Source of the DNA: Candidatus Dadabacteria bacterium | Lineage (GTDB): Bacteria > Desulfobacterota_D > UBA1144 > Nemesobacterales > CSP1-2 | Assembly (NCBI GenBank): GCA_022615255.1 | Contig: JAKEHC010000110.1 | Coordinates: forward strand, 1 to 8,339 | DNA length: 8,339 bases | Reading direction: 5' to 3' | Part shown: one piece after another, positions 1 through 5,620 of the stretch | Position numbering within the stretch: position 1 is the first letter of the stretch | Layout of the letters: every line of letters begins with the position of its first letter | Program-made: the position numbers and the translations under genes | The notes under the pieces: generated by a model | Told to the model about the DNA's origin: nothing | What the model saw: only the letters and a program-made list of their open reading frames with translations | Databases searched by the model: none

Positions 1-3
1 GGT

Positions 4-25
4 AATAAGCGATAAACTGCTTATT
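4..25. repeat. Short perfect inverted repeat (hairpin) before the first gene
   Basis: AATAAGC at 4-10 pairs perfectly with GCTTATT at 19-25 around an 8-base loop. The sequence GGGAGG follows at once (26-31), and the first gene starts about 40 bases later. It could be the end of a terminator for an upstream gene, or a structure in the 5' leader. There is no T-tract on the + strand, and the window edge hides the context, so its role is unknown. Confidence 0.35.
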
Positions 26-64
26 GGGAGGGTGTTTCTTGGACCTTATCAGAAAGGAACTGAG

Positions 65-1201
65 ATGTTCACATTCTGCATGGTACGCGAGTACACTTTC
101 GACGATATGAATGTGGACGATCACCGCGAGCTCTTTGACAGTGCAAAGGTGCCCAAACCGGACTTGATTGAAGGGGTCTGGGACATGGCTGCAGTGAGCA
201 ACAGCAACCATCGCACTGGGGCTGCCAGGCTCGAATTTGATGTCAAGCCTGATGGACGGATCGAGGCGCGCTACCAATTCATGAGCTTAATTCAGGGCCA
301 GTCTCGAACGGAGCTTAAGGAGGATGAGCTACGAATGTACGACTTTACGCCATTGCACGATGAGATCCGTGCTATAGATGAAGATTATATGATTGGCAAA
401 TGGTGCACTGCCCGGAGGGAGATGTTTGGCCCGTTATCGGCTGGTCTTCTCCAGTTTGAGCCAACTGCAGATGGCCAGACCAGATTTTGCTTCTACTATA
501 CGCTTAAGCGATCCACCATGTCGAGACTGCCGGCGCCGGGTGTCCTAGACCGAATCCTCAAACAGCAACTCGGGGTTGGTATGATCTTTGAGGAAGAAAT
601 GATTGGACGCTATATCCCTGGGGAGTTGAAGAAGCTCCTTGATTTAGAATCCGGACAGGGTGTTCACTGTCAGTTTAATGTTAAGATGACGATTAACGAC
701 CTTGATGAGTTCGTTGCAAGTCAAGACCACCGAGCCGAGATGGCGGGAACGATTCAGTTTGCCGAGTTTAATGGGGATCAGGGCGTAGTCTCCCTTCTCG
801 AGCAAGGCAGCTATTTCAACTACCTGAGGATGAATCCTGAGACAGAAGAGCGGGAGATGCGGTATCACATCCGGTTTAGACACAAGAACCAACTCTTTCT
901 TTTCGACGGCACGAAATTTATGCAGAAGGACAATAAAGGTGACATAAACGAGATACTGGAGGACTACACAACGCTATACTGCAGGGTTACGAAAGCAGAT
1001 GACGGTAAACAAGTAGGCGTGGCTAAGTTAAAGTTCAGAACATTCGAGGATATTAAGAGCGTTGCTAGCCTGTTGGAATTTGGCTTCTCCTTCCAGGTTA
1101 CTGGAACCACTAACTTTTGGAAGAAGGTAGCCGCTAGAAACAAGTTCAACGCCTTTACAATGCAGTTTATCTTCGATGAATATAACCCTTCAGGTCTTTA
1201 G
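65..1201 (+). CDS. Uncharacterised two-module protein, resembling the accessory region of cholesterol-oxidase-like GMC oxidoreductases
   Basis: I do not recognise a named family. The protein is 378 residues from the ATG at 65. That start is preferred over the GTG at 32 because AAGGA at 54-58 sits 6 bases before it, while the only purine-rich stretch before the GTG abuts the codon. There is no signal peptide or membrane segment. Two modules seem present. Module one, about residues 35-150, contains EGVWDM and EIRAIDEDYMIGKW. Module two, about 205-365, contains MTINDLDEFV, then HIRFRHKNQLFLFDG and DYTTLYCRVTK. From memory, module two resembles the region C-terminal to, or encoded beside, cholesterol-oxidase-like GMC flavoenzymes (pattern: x-DLDxF..HRA..GT, then DTTTLF). 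This protein has no FAD-binding GxGxxG region, so it is not itself an oxidase. The oxidase could lie upstream, outside the window. The coding call is firm; the family resemblance is an inference. Confidence 0.75.
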   Translation: MFTFCMVREYTFDDMNVDDHRELFDSAKVPKPDLIEGVWDMAAVSNSNHRTGAARLEFDVKPDGRIEARYQFMSLIQGQSRTELKEDELRMYDFTPLHDEIRAIDEDYMIGKWCTARREMFGPLSAGLLQFEPTADGQTRFCFYYTLKRSTMSRLPAPGVLDRILKQQLGVGMIFEEEMIGRYIPGELKKLLDLESGQGVHCQFNVKMTINDLDEFVASQDHRAEMAGTIQFAEFNGDQGVVSLLEQGSYFNYLRMNPETEEREMRYHIRFRHKNQLFLFDGTKFMQKDNKGDINEILEDYTTLYCRVTKADDGKQVGVAKLKFRTFEDIKSVASLLEFGFSFQVTGTTNFWKKVAARNKFNAFTMQFIFDEYNPSGL

Positions 1202-1211
1202 GGTTATTTTT
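1182..1211 (+). terminator. Probable rho-independent terminator overlapping the stop codon
   Basis: ATAACCCT (1182-1189) pairs perfectly with AGGGTTAT (1200-1207) around a 10-base loop, and five T residues follow at 1207-1211. The stem includes the last codons and stop of the upstream gene. The 8-bp stem is only moderately GC-rich, so termination efficiency may be modest. Confidence 0.5.
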
Positions 1212-1249
1212 CGCGGTTATTGGATTGAGATAAGGAGTAGGCTAAAAGC

Positions 1250-1299
1250 TCGAGTTTCTCTAAAGTAGCTGCTGCCCACAAACATATAAGAGAACTCGA
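1250..1299. repeat. Imperfect inverted repeat between convergent genes
   Basis: TCGAGTTTCTCT (1250-1261) and AGAGAACTCGA (1289-1299) are complementary over 11 bp with a single bulged T, separated by 27 bases. It lies in the gap between two convergent genes. No T-tract follows directly. It may be a structured 3' end or a remnant repeat; no function can be assigned. Confidence 0.35.
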
Positions 1300-1318
1300 T
1301 TTATGAGCATAGATATAG

Positions 1319-1332
1319 AGGTCTTTAGACCT
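1319..1332. repeat. Short palindrome AGGTCT-TT-AGACCT
   Basis: AGGTCT (1319-1324) and AGACCT (1327-1332) form a tight stem of about 5 bp with a TTTA loop. It is about 50 bases from the end of the leftward gene and may belong to the transcript-end structure of either convergent unit. Confidence 0.25.
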
Positions 1333-1353
1333 TCACCTTTTGGTAATTTTTCG

Positions 1354-1376
1354 AAAAAACCTGAGCTAAGTTTTTT
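1354..1376. terminator. Possible bidirectional A/T-stem terminator
   Basis: AAAAAAC (1354-1360) pairs with GTTTTTT (1370-1376), so a hairpin with a U-run can form from either strand. On the minus strand it begins 3 bases after the stop codon of the leftward gene. The stem is almost all A-T and therefore weak, but its position just after a stop codon in a convergent gap suits a terminator. Confidence 0.35.
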
Positions 1377-1379
1377 GTA

Positions 1380-2147
1380 TTATTTTTCTTTGTCCTCTCC
1401 GAAGGTTATATCAAACTTAGATTCAGTAACATAGCAGCCTGTTGGGGCGCCCTTACTAATAGCCTCTGATTTGTAAAATTCATACCACCATCTGGCAGAT
1501 TGCCATATGGCTTCAGGACAGCTTGACCTTGTTGATAAGCCCGGTGTTAACTCAATGCCGACTCCTGCGAACGCGCCCTCGACAAAGGCGGCGCTTGGGA
1601 TTCCTATGCCTTTGAGAAGAGGATTGCCTTGCTCTCCTACCCCCCATGCAAAGGCAAGCCACTGGACGATTAAAGACCCAATATCTATAAGTCCTCGTTG
1701 CCTTCGGAATTTATTGACTGCTTTATCGAGGGTTTTATAATCGATTGAGAAGTTAATACAGGCGATGTTGGGAAAACTTTCAGGATTATTATACTGCGAG
1801 AGTTTGCCCTTCTGAACTCCATTTTCTTTAGGAATATCACCAAAGCCGCCTCGTGGGTTCAGCCATACTTCATACAGATTCCAATTTTTCGCACCGGATT
1901 TACTCCCAAATATCGCCGCGTGTGACCAGTGGCTGGGCGTCAAGTCGTGGCGGACTTGTGATTGAGCGACTCGTATTCGAAAATCAGTTAGGCTAGTCCC
2001 TCCGAGAAGTAAAACCCATCCTTCCAGATTAGTATTGGCTAAGACACGAGAAACCCATTCACGGTTGGTTTCTTTCTTATTGAGGCGTTTTTCCTCTCGA
2101 AACTCCGGATTATATTTCTTAACATCTGCTTGTCTTGTTGGTATCAA
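1380..2147 (-). CDS. Putative permuted papain-fold (NlpC/P60 or YiiX-like) protein
   Basis: 255 residues, read from a TTG start at 2147. That codon is chosen because a near-perfect Shine-Dalgarno AAAGGAGG lies 8 bases upstream and no better start is in frame. There is no signal peptide; the N-terminus is charged. The order His, acidic residue, late nucleophile region suits circularly permuted papain-like hydrolases: SHWSHAAIF (residues 72-80, His76), LYEVWL (91-96, Glu93), then PSAAFVEGAFAGVGIELTPG (184-203), followed by SSCPEAIW (208-215). In that family the segment before FV usually reads C-S-x-F-V. Here the expected Cys seems to be Ser185, and the nearest Cys is Cys210, so activity is uncertain. 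It lies 44 bases downstream of the PhoD-type gene on the same strand, so the two are probably co-transcribed. The coding call is firm; the fold assignment is an inference from motif order only. Confidence 0.7.
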   Translation of the reverse strand: MIPTRQADVKKYNPEFREEKRLNKKETNREWVSRVLANTNLEGWVLLLGGTSLTDFRIRVAQSQVRHDLTPSHWSHAAIFGSKSGAKNWNLYEVWLNPRGGFGDIPKENGVQKGKLSQYNNPESFPNIACINFSIDYKTLDKAVNKFRRQRGLIDIGSLIVQWLAFAWGVGEQGNPLLKGIGIPSAAFVEGAFAGVGIELTPGLSTRSSCPEAIWQSARWWYEFYKSEAISKGAPTGCYVTESKFDITFGEDKEK

Positions 2148-2155
2148 GTTTGAAT

Positions 2156-2163
2156 CCTCCTTT
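2156..2163 (-). promoter_or_regulatory. Strong ribosome binding site that fixes a TTG start
   Basis: On the minus strand the sequence AAAGGAGG is followed by 8 bases and then TTG (2147-2145). The strong match to the anti-Shine-Dalgarno sequence and the ideal spacing make the rare TTG a credible start codon, and the combination may tune expression relative to the upstream phosphatase gene. Confidence 0.75.
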
Positions 2164-2191
2164 CCGTAAGTTTATCTTTAACCCCTCGACC

Positions 2192-3556
2192 CTATAAGTC
2201 TATGGGCTCTAATGCATGGGAATCAACGGCTCCTTGGCTCAATCTCTTGGGAAACCAATAACGAACGCGCATACGGACGCGCCCAGCCCTCTCGGTGAAA
2301 TGGAGTGTAGCGAATTGGTCATCGGCCGTCCTATAAAATGTTCTAGTGGGTGATTGTACAAGCCCCGGGATTGAATCAGGTGGAAATTTTGGGGGTGCAT
2401 CCTCGGATTTGCCTCCGACTCGCTTATCTACAAGTGAGGATGGCGAGGAAATAACCTCTACAAGCTCAATTGGTCTAGGACCGCTCCTGAGCTCGCATGA
2501 GGCAACGCGGCCGTAATGGACGTCTCCCGTGAGTACCAATATCGAGTGTTGCGACTGGAAGAGAGCGCGAACCAGCTCCGGGTATTGCTTCTCATAATTA
2601 GACAGAGCACGGTCTGCAAATCTCCCACTGAACCAGCCCTCAGGTTTATGGAATATCGGTTGTCCTACTACCAGTGCACCAGGGCCCTGAAGTCCTTGAA
2701 TCCATTGCTTAAGTTGAGTGAAGTCCGTCTGACTCATAAAGTTCTCATTGCCCTTTTCTCTAAACACGCGCGTATCAGCAATGAAAAACGATAGCTTGCC
2801 CACGTTAAATCGACGGGGGTGCCCTGCTTTTGACGGATCATCCGATTGGAAATCTTTATATAGGGCGAGAGCCACCCTTTTCCATCTTTCTCTGCCTTCC
2901 TCTTTCCAGGTGTTGTTGATGATTGTTGCCCAGTTAGGGTAGTTGTTCCAGAATTCATGATCATCTGCGGTAAAGTATGTAGCGCCAGATTCAAGAAGAA
3001 CTTGGTACCCTTCCTTTTGCCCCCAGGTCCTGAGATATTTACTGAGGAAGTTCTCCGCTAGCCAGCCTGCGTCGTCGGGGAATTCTTCATCAGCCGGTAT
3101 ATCTAAGTAGACCTGATCCCCGCATAGAATCTTGACGTTAGGCTTCATGCCCTCTGGCAGAAGCTTTACAGCTCTGCCTATACGACCCTCCTGATCGTTC
3201 CCTTGATGAAAACATGAGGAGAGGAGAACCGTGAAAGGGCGCTCGCCTTCATCTGGGAGTGATGCAGGAAGCGTAGGAAATTTTGCCTTTGTTCCCTCCT
3301 TAGTTTTAACCTCGTAAATAGTATTAGGCTGAAGATTAGATATAGAAACGGTTTGTACAAAGACATTGCGAAGTGCAGGGTTCAAGGCTCCATCTACATT
3401 GACGCTTCGCCAATTCTCTTTTGGAACCTTGATCTCTCTTCCTCCAGGCGTTAGAGAGATAGAGTCATCTTCTGGTTTAGATGCCGTATCTAATGCGGCA
3501 ATCCAAAGATTGGCTTTTTGCTGTTCAATTGCGTGGGGCACTAAAATGATTTTCAT
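2192..3556 (-). CDS. PhoD-type metallophosphatase / alkaline phosphatase D family protein
   Basis: 454 residues. Predicted to hydrolyse phosphate esters or diesters with a binuclear metal centre. The calcineurin-like metal motifs are all visible: SSCF (113-116), GDQVYLD (146-152), ADDHEFWNN (197-205), ADTR (260-263) and LTGDVHYGR (342-350, with Asp345 and His347). Residues 1-95 look like the beta-rich, fibronectin-III-like N-terminal domain of PhoD proteins (NPALRNVFVQTVSISNLQPN, ending in YEVKT). Classical PhoD enzymes are exported by the Tat system; this one begins MKIILVPHAIEQQ with no twin-arginine signal or hydrophobic segment, so it is probably cytoplasmic or leaderless. No clear Shine-Dalgarno precedes the ATG. 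On the minus strand TATATT ends only 3 bases before it, which could mean a very short or leaderless mRNA. It heads a two-gene unit with the papain-like gene. The true substrate is unknown. Confidence 0.9.
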   Translation of the reverse strand: MKIILVPHAIEQQKANLWIAALDTASKPEDDSISLTPGGREIKVPKENWRSVNVDGALNPALRNVFVQTVSISNLQPNTIYEVKTKEGTKAKFPTLPASLPDEGERPFTVLLSSCFHQGNDQEGRIGRAVKLLPEGMKPNVKILCGDQVYLDIPADEEFPDDAGWLAENFLSKYLRTWGQKEGYQVLLESGATYFTADDHEFWNNYPNWATIINNTWKEEGRERWKRVALALYKDFQSDDPSKAGHPRRFNVGKLSFFIADTRVFREKGNENFMSQTDFTQLKQWIQGLQGPGALVVGQPIFHKPEGWFSGRFADRALSNYEKQYPELVRALFQSQHSILVLTGDVHYGRVASCELRSGPRPIELVEVISSPSSLVDKRVGGKSEDAPPKFPPDSIPGLVQSPTRTFYRTADDQFATLHFTERAGRVRMRVRYWFPKRLSQGAVDSHALEPIDL

Positions 3557-3660
3557 TCTAATATACGACTGATTCTGAAAGAGATGTTAAACCAAGCCGG
3601 CAGGGAAATCAACCAGAGCTTGTTAAATAGATGAGCGGGATTTATCTATCAAATTCACTG

Positions 3661-3687
3661 TAGAGACGACCCGGCGGGTCGTCTCTA
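3661..3687. repeat. Perfect 12-bp stem palindrome (TAGAGACG-type repeat)
   Basis: TAGAGACGACCC (3661-3672) pairs perfectly with GGGTCGTCTCTA (3676-3687) around the 3-base loop GGC. The shape and the TAGAGACG/CGTCTCTA ends recall small dispersed palindromic repeats found in many copies in environmental bacterial genomes. No T-tract follows on either strand, so a simple intrinsic terminator is less likely. Confidence 0.7.
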
Positions 3688-3719
3688 AGGTAATCATTTG
3701 AGAGAGAAGTGAAGCAATC

Positions 3720-3734
3720 TGACACGAAGTGTCA
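3720..3734. repeat. Short perfect palindrome TGACAC-GAA-GTGTCA
   Basis: TGACAC (3720-3725) and GTGTCA (3729-3734) form a 6-bp stem with a GAA loop. It lies between the two larger palindromes, 32 bases after one and 19 before the other. The surrounding text (GTGAAGCAATCT before it, TCATCCTGTCGAAGC after it) also resembles dispersed intergenic repeats known from other genomes, by memory only. Confidence 0.5.
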
Positions 3735-3753
3735 TCCTGTCGAAGCATTAGCC

Positions 3754-3807
3754 TGTAGGAGCGCCATCCCCGGCGCGACGAGTTCGCAGCTGGAAGTAGC
3801 TCCTACA
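3754..3807. repeat. REP-like element with nested stems
   Basis: The ends TGTAGGAGC (3754-3762) and GCTCCTACA (3799-3807) are perfect 9-bp inverted repeats. Inside, GCGCC (3761-3765) pairs with GGCGC (3772-3776) around a 6-base loop, followed by GACGA. The TGTAGGAGCG...GCGACGA layout matches the repetitive extragenic palindromes that are mobilised by RAYT (Y1-type) transposases in proteobacteria. No such transposase gene lies in the window, so this would be a non-autonomous copy. Confidence 0.7.
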
Positions 3808-3927
3808 AAAGGGAAGGCTAGCTTATACGTTGATACACTACAGTTTCTTGTAGCGTTACTAATTTGAATCAGTTCCCCTTCTAGTTACCGCAACTATCAG
3901 CTACATCTACTCTATGGTTTTATACAA

Positions 3928-4539
3928 CTACTTTGCTCCCGCGTAGTTTTTGGCTACCTCCGCCCAGTTAACTACATTCCACCATGCAGTAATATAATCA
4001 GCCCGACGGTTTTGGTATTTGAGATAATAGGCATGCTCCCAGACATCAAGACCAAGAATAGGCTTTAGACCATCGGAAATAGGGTTATCTTGATTAGGGG
4101 TTGAGTTTATGATCAGTTTCCTGCCCTTATCCAGGCAAAGCCATGCCCAGCCGCTTCCAAACCGACCGGTGGCAGCCTTTGAAAACTGATCCTTAAAACC
4201 TGCAAGGTCCCCAAAACTAGATTTAATAGCGGAAACGAGATCGCCCTTAGGCTCGCCTCCACCATGCGGGCTCATCATATGCCAGAACATGCTGTGGTTA
4301 AGATGCCCTCCGCCGTTGTTACGCACGGCGGCGCGAATATCCTCAGGCACGGCATTTAAATCCTTAACCAACTCCTCAACAGATTTTGATTGTAGTGCAG
4401 GACGCTTTTCTAGGGCTGCATTTAGGTTATTTACATAAGTCTGGTGATGTTTAGTATGATGGATCTCCATCGTACGCGCGTCAATATGCGGCTCTAATGC
4501 ATCATAATTATAAGGCAACTTGGGTAACTCGTGTGGCAT
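3928..4539 (-). CDS. sodA: Superoxide dismutase, Fe/Mn family, Mn-type signature
   Basis: 203 residues, full length for the family. It converts superoxide to oxygen and hydrogen peroxide, normally in the cytoplasm; no signal peptide is present. The four metal ligands are visible: His27 (in MEIHHTKHHQTY), His82 (in GGGHLNHSMFW), Asp165 and His169 (in LDVWEHAYY). Tyr35 and the GSGWAWL block (128-134) are also conserved. The GGGH..NHS stretch and the Gln in NQDNP (residue 150) are the pattern of manganese rather than iron enzymes, although cambialistic use cannot be excluded. The ATG at 4539 is supported by AGGAGGT 6 bases upstream. It is transcribed alone, divergently from the mlaF-like gene, from an AT-rich region with dyads that may bind a redox or metal regulator. 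Confidence 0.95.
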   Translation of the reverse strand: MPHELPKLPYNYDALEPHIDARTMEIHHTKHHQTYVNNLNAALEKRPALQSKSVEELVKDLNAVPEDIRAAVRNNGGGHLNHSMFWHMMSPHGGGEPKGDLVSAIKSSFGDLAGFKDQFSKAATGRFGSGWAWLCLDKGRKLIINSTPNQDNPISDGLKPILGLDVWEHAYYLKYQNRRADYITAWWNVVNWAEVAKNYAGAK

Positions 4540-4545
4540 GATAGC

Positions 4546-4552
4546 ACCTCCT
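4546..4552 (-). promoter_or_regulatory. Strong ribosome binding site of sodA
   Basis: AGGAGGT on the minus strand, 6 bases before the ATG at 4539. It fixes the start and predicts efficient translation. Confidence 0.8.
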
Positions 4553-4560
4553 GATTGAAT

Positions 4561-4589
4561 CTTATAATTCTCAATAAAAGAGATTTAAA
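4561..4589 (-). promoter_or_regulatory. Candidate sodA promoter
   Basis: On the minus strand, TTTAAA (4589-4584) is followed by 17 bases and TATAAG (4566-4561). Transcription would start near 4554 and leave a leader of about 15 bases holding just the Shine-Dalgarno. The hexamers are moderate matches in a very AT-rich stretch. TATATG near 4591-4596 is an alternative -10. Confidence 0.35.
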
Positions 4590-4604
4590 GCATATACGAA
4601 AAGA

Positions 4605-4619
4605 GTTTAAAAATTAAAC
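4605..4619. promoter_or_regulatory. Dyad GTTTAA-AAA-TTAAAC, possible operator
   Basis: Perfect 6-bp inverted repeat with a 3-base centre, followed at once by a related GTTTTAAC (4620-4627). It lies about 15 bases upstream of the putative sodA -35 box, where an activator or a repressor could bind. The regulator is unknown. The A/T-rich composition raises the chance of coincidence. Confidence 0.3.
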
Positions 4620-4627
4620 GTTTTAAC

Positions 4628-4639
4628 TTCATCGATGAA
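4628..4639. promoter_or_regulatory. 12-bp perfect palindrome TTCATCGATGAA, possible operator
   Basis: This self-complementary 12-mer lies 9 bases from the neighbouring dyad and is more mixed in base content than its surroundings. It does not match the Fur box as I know it. It could be a regulator site for sodA, which is nearer than the mlaF-like gene. Confidence 0.3.
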
Positions 4640-4719
4640 TAGAAAACCCTGTCTAATTCAGAATATTATAGCTCTCTAAATTTAGTGTGTCAAAAAATAG
4701 TAAGGATAGGGTTTATATT

Positions 4720-4748
4720 TTGACAATAAGGACTTGGGTAATTAGACT
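4720..4748 (+). promoter_or_regulatory. Sigma70-type promoter for the mlaF-like gene
   Basis: A consensus -35 TTGACA (4720-4725), a 17-base spacer and TAGACT (4743-4748, four of six matches to TATAAT). Transcription would start near 4755, leaving a leader of about 87 bases before the ATG at 4842. Confidence 0.55.
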
Positions 4749-4841
4749 TTTTTGAATCACGATGATAGGAAGCGCATTATTAGATTCATTATGTTTGATC
4801 CATATTTATAATATAAGGAATATAATCTCAGGAAATTTAAA

Positions 4842-5591
4842 ATGAGTGAGGAATTCATCATAGAGCTAAGAGATGTCCATAAATCATTTAACTCAAAGAG
4901 GGTACATACTGGCGTTACGCTCTCTATAAGAATGGGTGAGAATATAACGATACTAGGCGGCAGCGGCACGGGTAAAAGCGTTCTTCTTAAGGAGATAACG
5001 GGTCTTATAAAGCCGGATAAAGGCGAGGTTATTGTAGAAGGAGAAGACATCGTTCCAATGGATGAAAGTGAGCTTATCCACGTGAGGAGAAAAATGGGAA
5101 TGCTTTTCCAGGGCGCCGCTCTTTTTGATTCACTCACCGTTTCAGAAAATATAGCGTATCCCCTGAGGGAGCATTCAAACCATACTGAAGATGAGATAAA
5201 GGAGATAGTTTCAAAAACGCTTGAGCTTGTAGGGCTTCCAGGGGTAGAAGACAAATTACCTTCCGATCTTAGCGGTGGCATGAAAAAGCGTGTCGGTCTT
5301 GCAAGGGCAATGTCTTCTGAGCCAAGGATTCTTCTCTATGATGAGCCGACAACAGGGCTCGATCCGCCAAATATCAGCAGGATTAATAATTTAATAAAGG
5401 ATATGCAGAAAAAATTTGGCATTACCGGCGTTGTTATCACACATGATGTGAAAAGCGCGTTTGAGGTTTCGGATAGAATCGCATTCCTTTACCAGGGTAA
5501 AATCGTTTTTGTTGGAACGGTTGAGGATGTTAAAAACACGGATATTGAGGCTCTAAGCGATTTTATTAATGGAAGGCTTGAAGATGATTAG
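4842..5591 (+). CDS. mlaF: ABC transporter ATP-binding protein, MlaF-like (phospholipid / Mce transport)
   Basis: 249 residues, the usual length. In the family it powers lipid movement between inner and outer membranes with permease MlaE and the Mce protein MlaD. All ATPase motifs are present: Walker A GGSGTGKS (39-46), Q-loop Gln90 in MLFQGAALFDSLTV, signature LSGGM (143-147), Walker B ILLYDE (163-168, Glu168 catalytic), D-loop GLDP (172-175) and switch His201 in ITHD. The FQGAALFDSLTVxENIAYPLREH block and LSGGMKKRVGLARA are typical of MlaF/Ttg2A rather than of other ABC importers. A modest Shine-Dalgarno AGGA (4830-4833) lies 8 bases before the ATG. Unlike the usual mla operon, it stands alone: sodA is divergent and comEC convergent, with only 29 bases before the comEC stop. 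Its permease must be encoded elsewhere. Confidence 0.9.
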   Translation: MSEEFIIELRDVHKSFNSKRVHTGVTLSIRMGENITILGGSGTGKSVLLKEITGLIKPDKGEVIVEGEDIVPMDESELIHVRRKMGMLFQGAALFDSLTVSENIAYPLREHSNHTEDEIKEIVSKTLELVGLPGVEDKLPSDLSGGMKKRVGLARAMSSEPRILLYDEPTTGLDPPNISRINNLIKDMQKKFGITGVVITHDVKSAFEVSDRIAFLYQGKIVFVGTVEDVKNTDIEALSDFINGRLEDD

Positions 5592-5620
5592 GGTTTAGGT
5601 CTTAATACAAAAATTCTAGT

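Larger units (their letters stand above)
3557..3927. other. Gene-free intergenic region carrying several palindromes
   Basis: This 371-base gap lies between two leftward genes. No reading frame here looks coding. It holds three clear palindromes (3661-3687, 3720-3734, 3754-3807), listed separately. Weaker dyads are ATAGAT/ATCTAT (3627-3632 with 3644-3649), CTACA/TGTAG (3838-3842 with 3849-3853) and TAGTT/AACTA near 3884-3898. No convincing T-tailed terminator for the superoxide dismutase gene was found, although the palindromes could end or stabilise its transcript. Confidence 0.7.
4540..4841. other. AT-rich divergent promoter region between sodA and the mlaF-like gene
   Basis: This 302-base gap separates divergent genes and has no credible coding frame. 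Apart from the promoters, ribosome binding site and dyads listed separately, it holds the palindrome CTAAATTTAG (4676-4685), and TATAAT hexamers at 4807-4812 and 4821-4826 that could act as extra -10 boxes but lack good -35 partners. Low complexity makes short A/T palindromes likely by chance. Confidence 0.6.

Noticed and set aside
32..64. GTG start at 32 for the first gene, giving 11 extra residues
   Set aside because: The purine-rich GGGAGG directly touches the GTG with no spacing, whereas the ATG at 65 has AAGGA at a suitable distance. The extra residues show no recognisable feature.
1192..1328. The 10-base string AGGTCTTTAG present twice (1192-1201 and 1319-1328)
   Set aside because: Only two copies, one inside coding sequence; likely chance similarity and not an attachment-site pair.
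3661..3807. The palindrome cluster as a CRISPR array
   Set aside because: The palindromes differ in sequence and length and are not separated by regular spacers.
1..4539. Apparent higher GC content in the left genes than in the comEC and mlaF genes
   Set aside because: Hand counts of single lines varied from about 38 to 58 percent on the left and 30 to 42 percent on the right. This hints at a compositional shift but is too rough to claim horizontal transfer.
4757..5281. A leftward open frame of 174 codons opposite the mlaF-like gene
   Set aside because: It lies antisense to a gene with full ABC ATPase motifs, is rich in Ser, Leu and Pro as expected from a shadow frame, and has no recognisable domain.
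5592..5620. A terminator between the mlaF-like gene and comEC
   Set aside because: No stem with a T-tract was found in this 29-base gap on either strand.
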